This document shows, one piece after another, positions 1 to 11,862 of a stretch of DNA of 64,000 nt (the stretch's first letter is position 1; every line of letters starts with the position of its first letter). Made by a program: the position numbers and the translations under genes. Under the pieces are notes generated by a model. That model saw only the letters and a list, made by a program, of their open reading frames with translations, made no database searches and was not told the origin of the DNA. The stretch is from Rotaria sordida. Lineage: Eukaryota > Rotifera > Eurotatoria > Philodinida > Philodinidae. The stretch covers positions 1 through 64,000 of the forward strand of contig CAJNOL010001398.1 of the NCBI GenBank assembly GCA_905250125.1, written 5' to 3'.

Positions 1-381
1 AAACATTCTAATTACAAGTAGACCTATCTGTGGACAAAATTTCAAATCGAAATACCATCAGCTGATTTGTTTGTACATATCGTGCCATAGGCTAAAATTC
101 AAGTAAAATGGTTATAACTCTGTAGAGAAGGCCTATGAGCCCGAATCCTTTTAGGATTATTCTAGTCTAGAGGTCCCCTCTATACGTCCAACATATGAGC
201 TCAAAAGCGATGAATCACTTCGGGTACTTCCCTCGTTAGTTTATTCAAACTAACATATTATTGGCGAAAATTTTTAGAACTGGAGTATTATGTGTGCTGA
301 CATGAAAAGAAAATAATGTGTTATAAGCATGACTGTTTTATCAATTTGAGTCAGTTTTGGACGTACAATGTAGTTCTCGTC
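1..381. repeat. Fragments of a dispersed repeat; no gene
   Basis: Positions 90-250 resemble the outer arms of the fold-back element at 56828-57431. Shared words include a guanine-plus-T stretch around CTAGTCTA, the string GAGCTCAAAAGC (CAGCTCAAAAGC in the other copy) and a terminal CCCTCGTTAG. Positions 20-55 also match the family's recurring 'GGACAAAATTTCAAATCGAAA'-like motif. A TTTATT at 240-245 would be an AATAAA signal for the phosphoesterase gene on the minus strand, 137 nt past its stop codon. No coding sequence is seen. Confidence 0.45.
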
Positions 382-2559
382 TCACAACATTGTACAGCAG
401 CTTGATTGATTTAATGTGAGTTCATTTTGGTTAGTATCTGTGTGTACAGCTTTTGTAAGCTCTTTATTCACAGGTTCTAATCTGATGAGAACAACATTAC
501 CATTCGAGTCAACCGACCATTCTTCATTAACAATTACAGTTGGATTTTCATGAGTCAATTGTCCATCTTCATTCAAGCATAAAGTTTTATAACTCATATG
601 TAAACTTGTATCGCTTGACTTATTCGGACGTACGAATTTCATTGTAGCATACCCATTGAAACCTATTGGAAGATCAGGCAAAAATTCATTGTCATGAAAA
701 TGATATAATCGATCATCGTAAAATAATAATTTTGTTTCACGAGCTTCAACTGGAAGTTCCTTTGCTATTGTCGGAAAACCAGAATTGCCAATGCATCGAC
801 CATAGAATGTAAGAGTTTTGCCTAATTCAGACAATGTTGTAATAGTTTGTTTTTCATAGAAACTCAAACGATGTTCATGACCCCACAACCACAGAACTGT
901 TCGCCCTTCCGGTAATAAAGATGCTATTTGTGCTGGAAAATCTAAATATATATAAGAATCAAAAGATTTTTTTGTTCTACTTCGTTTAAATCTATTTCAA
1001 TCAAATATATACTAATCATATGAACGTCCTATAGATTGATGATTTGATTTGATTTATGTCTTAGACATTGTAAAACATTCGATGTTTACCTGTATTTGGT
1101 TTTTCATTCCAAGCACTAATAATTTGATGATGTGAGAAAAAGATTAATCCACGTTTATCAGTCATTTGTGGACTAAGACCAACGACTGTTTTAAGCCAAT
1201 CCATCAATTCAGGTGGTAATTTAATTGCAAAATTATCAATGCCCAATAATGAAAATGAATCATAGCCAGTATCAAGTCCAATGATTCTCCATTGATCATT
1301 TTCTAATACCCAATATGAAGTTTTCTGTGATTGTATAGGTTGTGTTAAATCTTCAGAATTGAATAAACCAACTGCTGGCAAAAAATAGTCCCAATAACCA
1401 AAACCACGACTATACAATTCATGATTTCCAGGTATTGTCAAACTACCATTTTGTCCGATGGGCCATCGAACACCACGATCGGCCCAATCAGGTTTAATGC
1501 CAAGACAACAATGTTGAACTTCCGTTGATAAACCAACATAATAGATATCACCTAAATGTATAGTATAATGTGGCAAATCAGGTGTAGCCCGTTGTTGTTG
1601 CATAGTCAAATCTAAACCATTCATCATTGCACTAGCAACAAGGGCTGCTTCGAGTGTACCAGCTCCCCTATTAGAAAAATAATTCGTTTCAAGAAAAATT
1701 AGAACATAATGCGAGCTAAAAATTCTTACCAATCAGACGCTAAAGCAATATTTACTGTACCATCATTATCACCGTGCATTCGATAAATTCCTGTTTCCCA
1801 TTCATTCCATTGTTTTTCTTCATTGAGAGCTTGTTTTTGTATGTCATAGGTTGTAAACTCATGTCTTTCACCAATATGACTTTGTAAATATTGAGTTAAA
1901 TAGCTCAATTGACCGTGTAATGTATCAAATAATAAATCTAAACTTTCATTTGGATAGACAAGGTGTGAACTAGTTTTAGGTCGATAACCATCTTCAATTG
2001 GTAGACGATGAAATAGACTTTCACGAAATCTATCTATGATTGCTGAATTTAACTCAATATCTTTACTTTCATGAAATTTCAATTGAATATTATTATCAAT
2101 AACTAATACCAAATCTTGTTTCAAAACAATTGATGCAAATTGAACATTTTCATCTAAAATTTTACCTCGCAATTCAAAGTGAGCTTTATTTTGTTGTTGA
2201 ATGTCATCCTTATTTTCGATTGGTAATGATGAATGTCCAAAAATTAAAGCCATGAATACGTTCTCCGTTAAAATTTGTTTTAATGTTGCGTTTGCTGGAA
2301 ATGTAATTAGAACTGGATTTAAACATGAAGAATGTTCAGGTGAAGAGCATCTTGTTGAATGTAATGATGATGGTAACAATAAAAATGAGATTTTCGAATC
2401 GTCTACACGATATTCGATTGAATCGAATGTTTGTTGTGGACGAAGAGAACGTGATCGAATCATGCATTCTGGAAAGAATGAAATAATACTTCCTAGTCTG
2501 ATGCATGAGAGAATATAAGAATCAATTGAAAAATGAAATGGACAACTCATGTATGACAT
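382..2559 (-). CDS. Calcineurin-like metallophosphoesterase family protein, 3 exons
   Basis: Predicted phosphoesterase of the metallo-dependent phosphatase superfamily; the substrate is unknown. Exons on the minus strand are 2559-1730, 1667-1090 and 941-382, giving 655 residues. Both introns (62 and 148 nt) are GT-AG and phases agree; the first join rebuilds the motif S-D-W-G-A-G-T. The metal-binding blocks appear in order: SDWG near residue 275, GDIYY near 316, GNHE at 357-360, a SHH block near 455 and GHEH at 490-493. The first 270 residues form an uncharacterised N-terminal domain with no clear signal peptide, and about 150 residues follow GHEH. Start is the ATG at 2559; the ATG at 2550 is equally possible, and an upstream exon cannot be excluded. 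A + strand reading frame at 2201-2518 is only its shadow. The superfamily call is solid; the specific function is not. Confidence 0.8.
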
Positions 2560-4010
2560 ATGTCAGAGCAAGATTTTCGTGTAGAAATACATTGGCATGT
2601 ACGTGAAATACTAATTTCCTCTTGATGGGTTGAATGGTCTAGGCTTGAGAAAAAAGTTTAATCGATCCAGCTAGTGCTTCAATTTTCGAACAATATGTTG
2701 AAATAAAGAGACCAAATGATCTCGGCATCGATATCATAAAAAGATTAAAGTCACAATGGAGAACACGACAAAGAAGGAAAATATGAAAAATCAGTTTTTT
2801 GAAAGAAACACGCGAATACATAGAAGTTGACTGTTTTTCGTGAGAAAATTAACTAAAAACAGAACATTCCTATTCTCTATCAAGGTTAGTTTTTGTTGAT
2901 CTTAACAATTAGTGTAAGAGTACGCGATAGAGTTGATGCACACGTAAGTCAAAATTTAATGCTGAAGGTGTTATTTTTTTTTGTATTAGTTACTCAAGCT
3001 CATTTATTTTCATTGTCATAAAAGGACTTGAATTCAATCATATTTGCATATAATATTTTCCTCATCTTCTTACACTCTACTGCCTTAATAGTGATGAAAA
3101 CGACGTAGAGCAAAAGTTTGCATTAATTTAAAATTAAGTTCAAAGTTATTACTTAACATTTAGTATTAAGTGATTAATGTGAAGAAAATACTATTGGTGA
3201 GTCCTATAACTTTATCTGATGGTGTTGCTTAGACTAAGGGAGGAAAGTTACGTTATTAGGTAGTAATAACGGGGTAATGGAAATTTTCCGAGTTTGTGAA
3301 ACAAAAAGCTGTTTTTCCAAAAATAATGATTTTTTTTATAAAGTTTGATCAAAGATTCTTGGGAAAAAACAGCGTTGTTTTTTACTTAAAAAAACTTGCT
3401 TTTCAGAAAAAAATGAATCTCTTTAGTAAACAAGTTTTGCTTTAAAAAATGTTTTTTACTTAAAATAATTAATTTTTAGTAAAAATATTTTTTTTTACTA
3501 CAAAATTCATTTTTTTCTTCAAAACAATTCTATTAAGTGGTTTCATTAACATCTAATGTTATGTGTTAGGTAAAGTCACTTAATGTTTTTAATTAAGGTG
3601 CGTTAAATAAGATGGTCCATTCCAAATGAAGATATCGAATCTTTCGAACGGATTCATTTTTCCTCTTAGAAAATCGGTGCTCGAGTAGCATTACTTTTTA
3701 AGCCCTAATTGTCCAGACGACAGAAGTCACAGTAAGATTTGAACGAGCATCAAAGTTCGAGTTAAACTTTACATTTACTATTTTCACAATTACTTCTACA
3801 AACAAATACTTATCGATTAAAAAATGAACAACAATGGATATCATATCGAAGATCATATGATGATCCAAAAGACACTCAGCAGCCTTTGATTGTGAATAAC
3901 TTTCGATAAAAGCAAAATAGAGATCTATGGCTTTCATTATTCGAAAAAAACTGTGTCAATAAATAGCTCTACCTATTATTCAACAATGTCGATTGATGAT
4001 CAAATTGTCA

Positions 4011-4240
4011 TTCAGTGATCTCCGGAGAAATACTGATAAGTCTGTGAAGATGGCACAGAAGTTTAGTTCTAAGAATTGTACTAGCTCACCACTTAGAACT
4101 TTTGAATAAAATGAGACAAAGATTTTGAATATAAATGGTAGTATGGATCGTATGCACACGGTGCTAGCATAATTCTTAGAATTAAACTTTTGTGTCATCT
4201 TCATACGATTATCAGTGCTTCTCCGAAGATCACTGACTAA
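4011..4240. repeat. Fold-back (inverted-repeat) element with ~77-bp arms
   Basis: The left arm 4011-4086 and the reverse complement of 4163-4240 align almost throughout, for example CAGTGATCTCCGGAGAA against CAGTGATCTTCGGAGAA and AGTTCTAAGAATTGTACTAG against AATTCTAAGAATTATGCTAG. The spacer is about 76 bp. No coding capacity; most likely a MITE or fold-back transposon. The minus-strand frame at 3980-4204 lies inside it and is not a gene. Confidence 0.75.
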
Positions 4241-4787
4241 CCATTTGGTATCACACTTGATATGATTTAAAAATCACGTAGGGGATAAGTTTTTTTTTGT
4301 TTTTGAGACACTCTGTATGTACTGACAGTCTCTTTCGAACAATGAAAGTCGTAGATCTCTATTTATTTCTTTTCATAATAAGAAACGTGTATTTCCGTGA
4401 GAACTACCAGCTCCATATTCTTGATAAGAGCTTTCTCGGACTATACAACATACTAGATATTCTCTGAAACAAAAAAAGTAAGAGAAATTTATCCAAGTTA
4501 TAAAACTCTGAATGCAGAAATGTTTTTTTCACTGAAGTTTATTTAGATTTTTCTTCAACTAAAGTTGTTTGTATTGTTTTGTTTCTCCATTTTTTTCCTG
4601 TTTCTTGGGGTACTACTCGAAATTAGAGTCTACAAGTAGGTTTTCTAGTCATGATCACTTCAGAAAGTCTTATTCCATCCCATTGTGCTTTCTAGGATAG
4701 CACCAGAATAGATTATATCTGTAGGACAAAGAACATTTATTATGTGACAATATCTTTCACATACCACTCTGCATAATGTATTAGTTT

Positions 4788-4860
4788 GTGCGTGGCCAAA
4801 TAATCGAAAAGCGTCGTATTAAACGAATTGGTTCGTCGAGTTTCGATCCTCTACGATAGG
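4788..4860 (+). pseudogene. tRNA-like (Leu/Ser-type) fragment
   Basis: GTGGCCAAATAATCGAAAAGCG resembles the D-arm/A-box region of class II tRNAs, mostly with G-to-A changes. About 25 nt on, GAGTTTCGATCCTC forms a T-arm/B-box with a seven-pair stem carrying one mismatch. The acceptor stem does not pair well and the anticodon loop lacks a clean U33, so this is at best a decayed tRNA gene or tRNA-derived SINE head. Confidence 0.3.
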
Positions 4861-7800
4861 ATTGATCAGAGTCAATAACAAGAATGAAGTTATCAATTAC
4901 TAGGCCTTGATACACTTTTTAATTGCTTGTAATAAAAAAAATTCTCCTTACAAATAACTGTTACCAAGTAATAATGACACTCAAAACAAACTCTGACTAT
5001 ATATTATTGTTTCTCTTCATCTCTGTCTCCTTTTTTTTCTCTGTTTCTTTCTTCATAGAAAACTATTTAGATAAGTGCACAGCGTCACAAAAAACATCAA
5101 TGCTAGACACATTTACAAGAAACATTTTACTTTGAATAAATTACCTCTCAAGTGAAAATATAGAAAGCAAAAAAAAAACAGGATGGCGACATGTGGGAAA
5201 AGTATGCAGTAAAATAGAAACAACAAGATCTCATATCACATACACAAGATGATATAGTATGCCTATACTAGCTTTATTTGACTAGAAATTCTCAAATCAT
5301 CTCATTATATTGGTCGATTCTAAAGGCTTATATGATCACTCGGTAATGACTGACTTGATAATTGTTTCTCACTCGACACATTTTCATTGCATTTAATACA
5401 TACAGTACTATTATGTTTTATTCAAACGAGGAAAATAATGGAAGAAACTCCTTCAGTAATGAAATTAGGTCACTTTCGACAATACGTTTTCATACATTAT
5501 CTATGTCATTTAAATCACTCGAAAACCGGCGGTTAACTGCGGCTCTCCTTCATAATTTTTTTTTCTGTATCAAACCGGGTTAAAACTTATCCCAGCTGCA
5601 TGTGACTTACTCAAAACTTGATACAATTAATCTTGTAAAGGATTATACTTGCAGTATTCACATGAAGTCTTTTCTTTTCTCTTCGGCTATTCTATTCAAA
5701 TCATGTACTATACAGGTAGTCAAAAAGCATGTTCGAACATCTACATAGCTGTGTAAATATTTGAGTTTAAGCATTAGAAACAAGAGATACACTTTTTTCA
5801 ATTATTATCAATAGATAGATAGCCTTAACTTCTCTATACATTTGTGCGATAAAAAACAGAATTCTTCGTTCTGAAATGAGACGCACGTTTATTTGACATT
5901 GATCTCTTTTCTCCCCTGAGATAGATGAAAAAAAACGAGCTCTATCTGTTGGTTTAATTTTTTTTTCAGAAGCTCCTGTGAAAAACCTCTTTCGCATAGT
6001 GAAAACAGTAGGCCTTTATCTCTTACTCAGAGAAAGTTATTCAAAAAAAATGGAAAACCTACTTTTTATTTTGCAATGGACATTATAAATTTATTTGATT
6101 ATTAGCAATAAGTAGCAGAAAATGGGATGAGCTCTTCCATTAACAAAATTCTGGTTACGGCGCTATTCGAATGATGCAACTAGAAGAATTCAAGCGATAC
6201 ACACTGGTACTCGGTGATCCATAGCTCGCTAGAATTTGTGGTATTCTAGCTTACATTTATGGAACAGCATCTTAATCGGACATATGTTCGAATGATTGCA
6301 AAAGATACAAATACAATATTGCTGATCTTAAAATGAAAATCATCATTATAGAATTAATTTTGCAATGATTTTTTTTAATATTATGAAGTGTGTTTAAACA
6401 TTACAATAGTCTATCCGAATTTTGTTTCTTTGATTTTCAAGTATTTTGAACTAGTAGAAACAGTGTGACAAAGCTGATATTTGGATGTATCACTGATATG
6501 TATAATCTAACGTTTTCCATAAGTTTCATCGAGCTAATTTTTAACATCTCCAGATATTTTTTCCATTCGTGATATTCAATATATATATCAACTCTTTTAA
6601 CATCGGTAATTCCAGTAGCTTGTTCTTCAATTTTCGATCTCGTCAGTTTGATTAATTTTGGAGAAAATGTATTTAGAAATAGAATTGGTCAACTACATTT
6701 ACAATATTACAATTCTATTGTCAGTATTCAATTGAAAATTGTCTTTAATAAGTATAGATGCTAGAAAAAAAATAAGCGGATACTTCATTTTTTTCTTATT
6801 AAATACTCAAAGTATCAATCAACAAGATATAGAGAATTTTGTGCTGTATACTTGTACGATATTTTCAAAATTATTGATGGTCTTGGTCAACAGAACAGTT
6901 TTCAAACTCATGATCGACGCTAGTTTTAGATGAATTTCGTAAAATAATGCTTTTCGAAGCTAAATCAGTCATAATATTACATACAGAATTAAACAGAAAT
7001 CCTTACCGGAACGGTGGAAGTCAATTGTCGAAAACTTTTCAATTTTGGAGTTGACCATCCAGTTCGAGTTGTGTTCAACTTTTTTCAAAATAAAAACAGA
7101 TTAATATTTTATTTAAGATAAAAACGGTAATAACGTCATATTGACACTCGTTTAAATCTTGTCAATGTATTTTATTTCTAGATTTTTAACCATCTAATCA
7201 ATCTTCATTCTTAATTCTTAAAATCTGAGCTTTGAAGAGCCAGTTGAAACATTTTTGTACTCACGATTTCATACTATATATGAAGTAACAGATATTTGCT
7301 CGCTTTCCCTTTGAAACCTTATTTTGAGCATCTGTTGAATAGAAAACAAGTTTTTATCCATCCTATTTTTGAGATCATTTCTTTGTTTGAGATTTACGAT
7401 ATTAATCCGGATAATCTTAAGTGACAAGCTCGTGATTCCTTCACTTCGACTGGATCGGACACCGTCAGTTAGCAGCATTGTAAATAAAATGGATAACTTT
7501 CAATTCAAAGTTTAAGACAAATGATATCGTGAAGTTAGCGACAGAAAATATCGAAAAATCAGATTGCAAAAACATTTTGAGCGTTGCTTAGTGATAAAGT
7601 GGCTGTAACAAATTTTAACTGTATTGACCTTTTCCATTCTCCAGACTTTGCTCTTACATACTAAAAGGAAAGTTCAGATCGATTCAGTATTAGACTGATG
7701 AGAAATAAGTATCGACATTTTTTTCAAAGACTTTTACATATAAAAACAAAATAAAACGGTTTTTGGGAATGTCCACTTTTAATATCGTTCCCGTAGGATA

Positions 7801-10800
7801 CTAATAGCAGCATCTCTACCACATAATAAATTTGATTTTCTTAACCAGCCACGATGTGTTCAATGATGAGAACAATATAATGTCATGATAATCTCTGTGT
7901 CAGCGTTTATTAAAATGATACAAAGAAAATTTTGAATTTTGATATTCATTTGGATTTTTTATAATAGGTTTCAAAGATTACAACAACAAGAAATAGAATA
8001 ATCTCATTTCTTTAACTAGATACCTATTCAATTATTAAAATAAACCATCAACACAGTTAGAATTATTAACTGATGCAAAACTTATAACAAGATCATTTAC
8101 TCATACAATATCATTCACCTAAATTCTTTCTCAAGTTCAATCGTCGATACAATACTGTGTATCTTCATTATCTTAATATTTTTTAATCACAAATTATTTA
8201 ATACCGACTATTATAATTACAATAGTATTTTCATGAAACAGGTGACATACACTTTTTTAAAGTCTTGATTATAAATATAATAATAATTGATAAACGCCTG
8301 AAGTTAATAGCATTTATTTCATTAATTTATTATTTAGTTTTTTTTATAGCAATTTTTCTACGAATCCTTGAAAAACAATCTCACAATGGAGATTAAATCT
8401 TAAGACTATGAAGAAAAAAGAACTTTTCATCCTGTTTTAATTTAAAATTTTTTTTCATCACCATTTTTGAAGCAATCATTTTAGTCTAACTGAATAATAA
8501 CAAATGAACATGTTGACCAGAACGATATATTCTAATGAAAAATGTTTAGAATAAGCCTTTTTTTTCTGTAACTTCATCGTATCTTAGGAAACCAAACATA
8601 TGCCTATTTTTAGATCTTAGAGATGCAACATTTTCTGTTCATGCCTATAAAGTTATTTTTTTATATTAGTACAATTGATGTTTATTTTGCCTAGGAAAAT
8701 CAAACGATGACTTATAGATGGTTTACTATAGTCAAATTATTGAATTCAGAACAGTCGTGGAATAAAGTAATTTGAAAAAAGAAGAATTAGAAGAGTAAGT
8801 AAATCGATTGAATATCAAATGGTATCTTAAAGCTAAAAAGTTTTAAGTGAGTTTCTCAATGGTTTAAACATCGACAATGAACGATACTTCAGACTGAATG
8901 ATTTTTTAAAATGTTATATAGAGAACAAAAAAGTATCTATTTCTGTTGGATAATCGATTTTTATTTTCTAATTCTGTTGACATTTTTGAACATCGATAGA
9001 ACTATTCTCTTTCAATAAAATAGCTTCAATAATTTGTTGAAATGAATATGTTCACAAAATAATGCAAGATAATACATTGGTTTGTTAGAAATAGGAAAAA
9101 ATAAATACATATTTTGGTGCAATAAAAAAAATTGTATAAAATAATTCACCACTGATATTATTCTCACGCTTTTCAATAGACATCAGCTATTTAACTATTA
9201 ATTTTCAATCGATGAAAAAGTGCTGACTTAATTTCGAAAACTAAAATACAGGTTAGTACAGCATGGAGTACTCAAATTATCGGTGATCTATCAAGGAAAA
9301 CTTTTTCTTCGGCAAAATCATGACTATTGAGGATGCACAAACGAATAGGTTGAACAACAAGAGTGTCGATGATGATGGAACAACTGACTACAATACTCAA
9401 ATCCCACACCTTCGTCCAAGTTTCTCTTATGATTTACAATAGTCTAATAGGCATTATCGAAAAACTATCAGCAGTTATCAATATAAATGTCATTCTTGTG
9501 CTAGCAGCTTTGGAAAATTACTTGAGACTTTTGTATTATAATATTTCTATTGAATTATTTGTAATTCATAGACTTTGTGCAAAGAGATTTTCTTGAATAT
9601 ATTAATATGTTAAATTATAAGCAAGTGTAAATTTATCGTATACACTAAGTTACATATTATCATGTTATTAATCATTTAATCCTTTTGATGTCATAATATC
9701 ATAAAATAAAATTTGTTTTGAAGAATAAAATGTTCGAAATATATAAAGATGCATATGTACAATTGTAATAACTGTATACAAGGAATAACTATCGAAATCT
9801 TTTTTTTTTGCTACTTTTTCTGTATATACGTGAATACATCATTTTACGTGATTCAAAACAAAAAAAAACGATTTGCTTTTTTCTACTGCTTTTTGCTGTT
9901 CGATGTTTTTTTTTTCTTTGAGATGTATACATGTTTTGATGATATGTCATGTGCAAGATTCACAGTGCACAAATCACTCAAGCAAATCATTGCATACACA
10001 ACGTGCACATTTTATGTAGATTCGTTCGTGATAAAGCATGTAATTTTTAAAAAATCAAAAGAAAAAAAAATAGGCAAAATAAAGAATGATAAAAAATGAA
10101 TAAACTCGCTTTGCTACAAAGGTAAAAAAAAGAATCAATCGATAAAACAAACAAATATTGCTACATACACACAACAGCAAGTGTCATCAACAAGTCCACA
10201 ACAAAAAAAAAAATTCGCATTATATTGGATTTTATTCGTTTTGTTGTGGTGAGTAATTGATTAGAATAGTTAAGCATTTATTCATGAGGATGACTATGAT
10301 AACTTTGGAATTGACTAACATTTTCGCAGAAGATACTAATGGATCGATTATTACTATGATTTTGATTACTTTTTTTTTTCATTCATGTTTCTTGATCCAA
10401 TTGTATGAAAATAGACGACCTTTTTTTTTTCTTCATACTAGTGAATTGAATTAATCTAATAATATGGAGTTCATGAGACAAATTTATATTATGAAATAAT
10501 TCAAGTTTCTATACCTTTTTATAGAAAAGGTTTATCTTTAAGATTTATCAAGATATATACTTGTTAACCTGTGAATACTGATAATTCTTGCGTTCTTTAC
10601 GATCTTGTAGAGAAATCGAAAAATCACTCTTTCTTGCGTTCTATTTTCATGAATCAGCTGTACACATATATATATATATTATCGTATATGAAGTGTGATT
10701 GATACAGCCGTATTAATGAACATTTCGTTTCACAGCTATTTATCGATACGACAGAGCGAAAACAAAAATTCTTGTATTCTGCTTGTCTTCAACCCGAAGA

Positions 10801-11862
10801 CAGCGACATCCAAGAGGTTAAGTACCCATGTAATGAAAACCGGCAATTTAACACGATTTTACCGGTCCGATGACCGTCTTCTTTACAGCGAAAAACCGAT
10901 TGTTTTCTTCGGTTTACCGCTAAAAGTGATCTGATTTTTGTGGTATGGATAAGCAAGCTCTATTAAGGTTCAGCCAGACTTATAAGAATCGATGAGAGTC
11001 TGCCAGATCTTGCTCCTTTTGGTTGTTTAGTACCACTCTCATCCTCACTCAGGGGAATGAACAAAGCATATTTCATCTCTCATAATGTAATAATATAGAT
11101 CCATTGCGGCATGTTTCTTTAAATTCTCAAAAATACTTTTTTTTTCTAAGATGATTTTTGCTATAGCGAACAAAGAATTTTATCTTTATGTTCGAGAGTC
11201 ATCTGGGATAAACAGCAACAGCCATAATCTAAAGTCGAACTTTAGTATAAATCAGAAGATGTGAGTTATTGTCTATGTTAAAAGAACATTGGTCCCGTCC
11301 AGTCGAAGTATATCTCAATAATTAAAAACAGTAACAGTGTTCCTTACGATTTTTTTTACAAATATGACAATGCGAAATATTTGTTACTGATTTCATGTAT
11401 CGATCTACAGTATGTAAGAACAACATTGTCATATGTGAAGAGAACGATTTCTCTATTCAGATATAACAAAGATTAATCGTTTTTTTTTTTCGTAAGATCT
11501 TTTCAACATTAGAAAAAGCCTGAAGAAAAACAGTCTTCGTCGAAGATTTCTAATAATGTTTAGAAAATGAAAACTACAATTCCTATTTTGCTATTGTGTA
11601 CATGAAAAATTCAATGAATTTTTAGCAAAATTGACTTTTTGATATCTTCCAATATCAGTTTATAGAATTCTTTTATATATTAGAACTTTTTCAATCAGAT
11701 AAGAAACAATATGTTTTGAATATATTACTCTTTGTTCTTCTAATATTCTTACTTGACATCAAAATTTCAAAAAAAAAAAACCAGCAGTATCATAAATATT
11801 CGATAACTAAATCGAATATATAACATTTAAAACTTCTATTCTATTTAGTCTCGTTGGTTAAA

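Larger units (their letters stand above)
2560..11862. other. Gene-free AT-rich interval of 9.3 kb
   Basis: Only short frames occur here, many starting with non-ATG codons and none with recognisable domains or coding-like composition. Contents I can name are a fold-back repeat (4011-4240), a tRNA-like fragment (4788-4860), one copy of a short GC-richer repeat (5500-5575), a small hairpin at 11502-11561, and many A/T runs. 3110-3600 is rich in TTAAG/CTTAA words at both ends, possibly another AT-rich MITE. The last few hundred bases should hold the promoter of the ART-TPR gene, but no convincing TATA box was picked out. Confidence 0.6.

Noticed and set aside
2201..2518. Plus-strand frame of 105 codons
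   Set aside because: It is antisense to exon 1 of the phosphoesterase, which has real motifs and splice sites.
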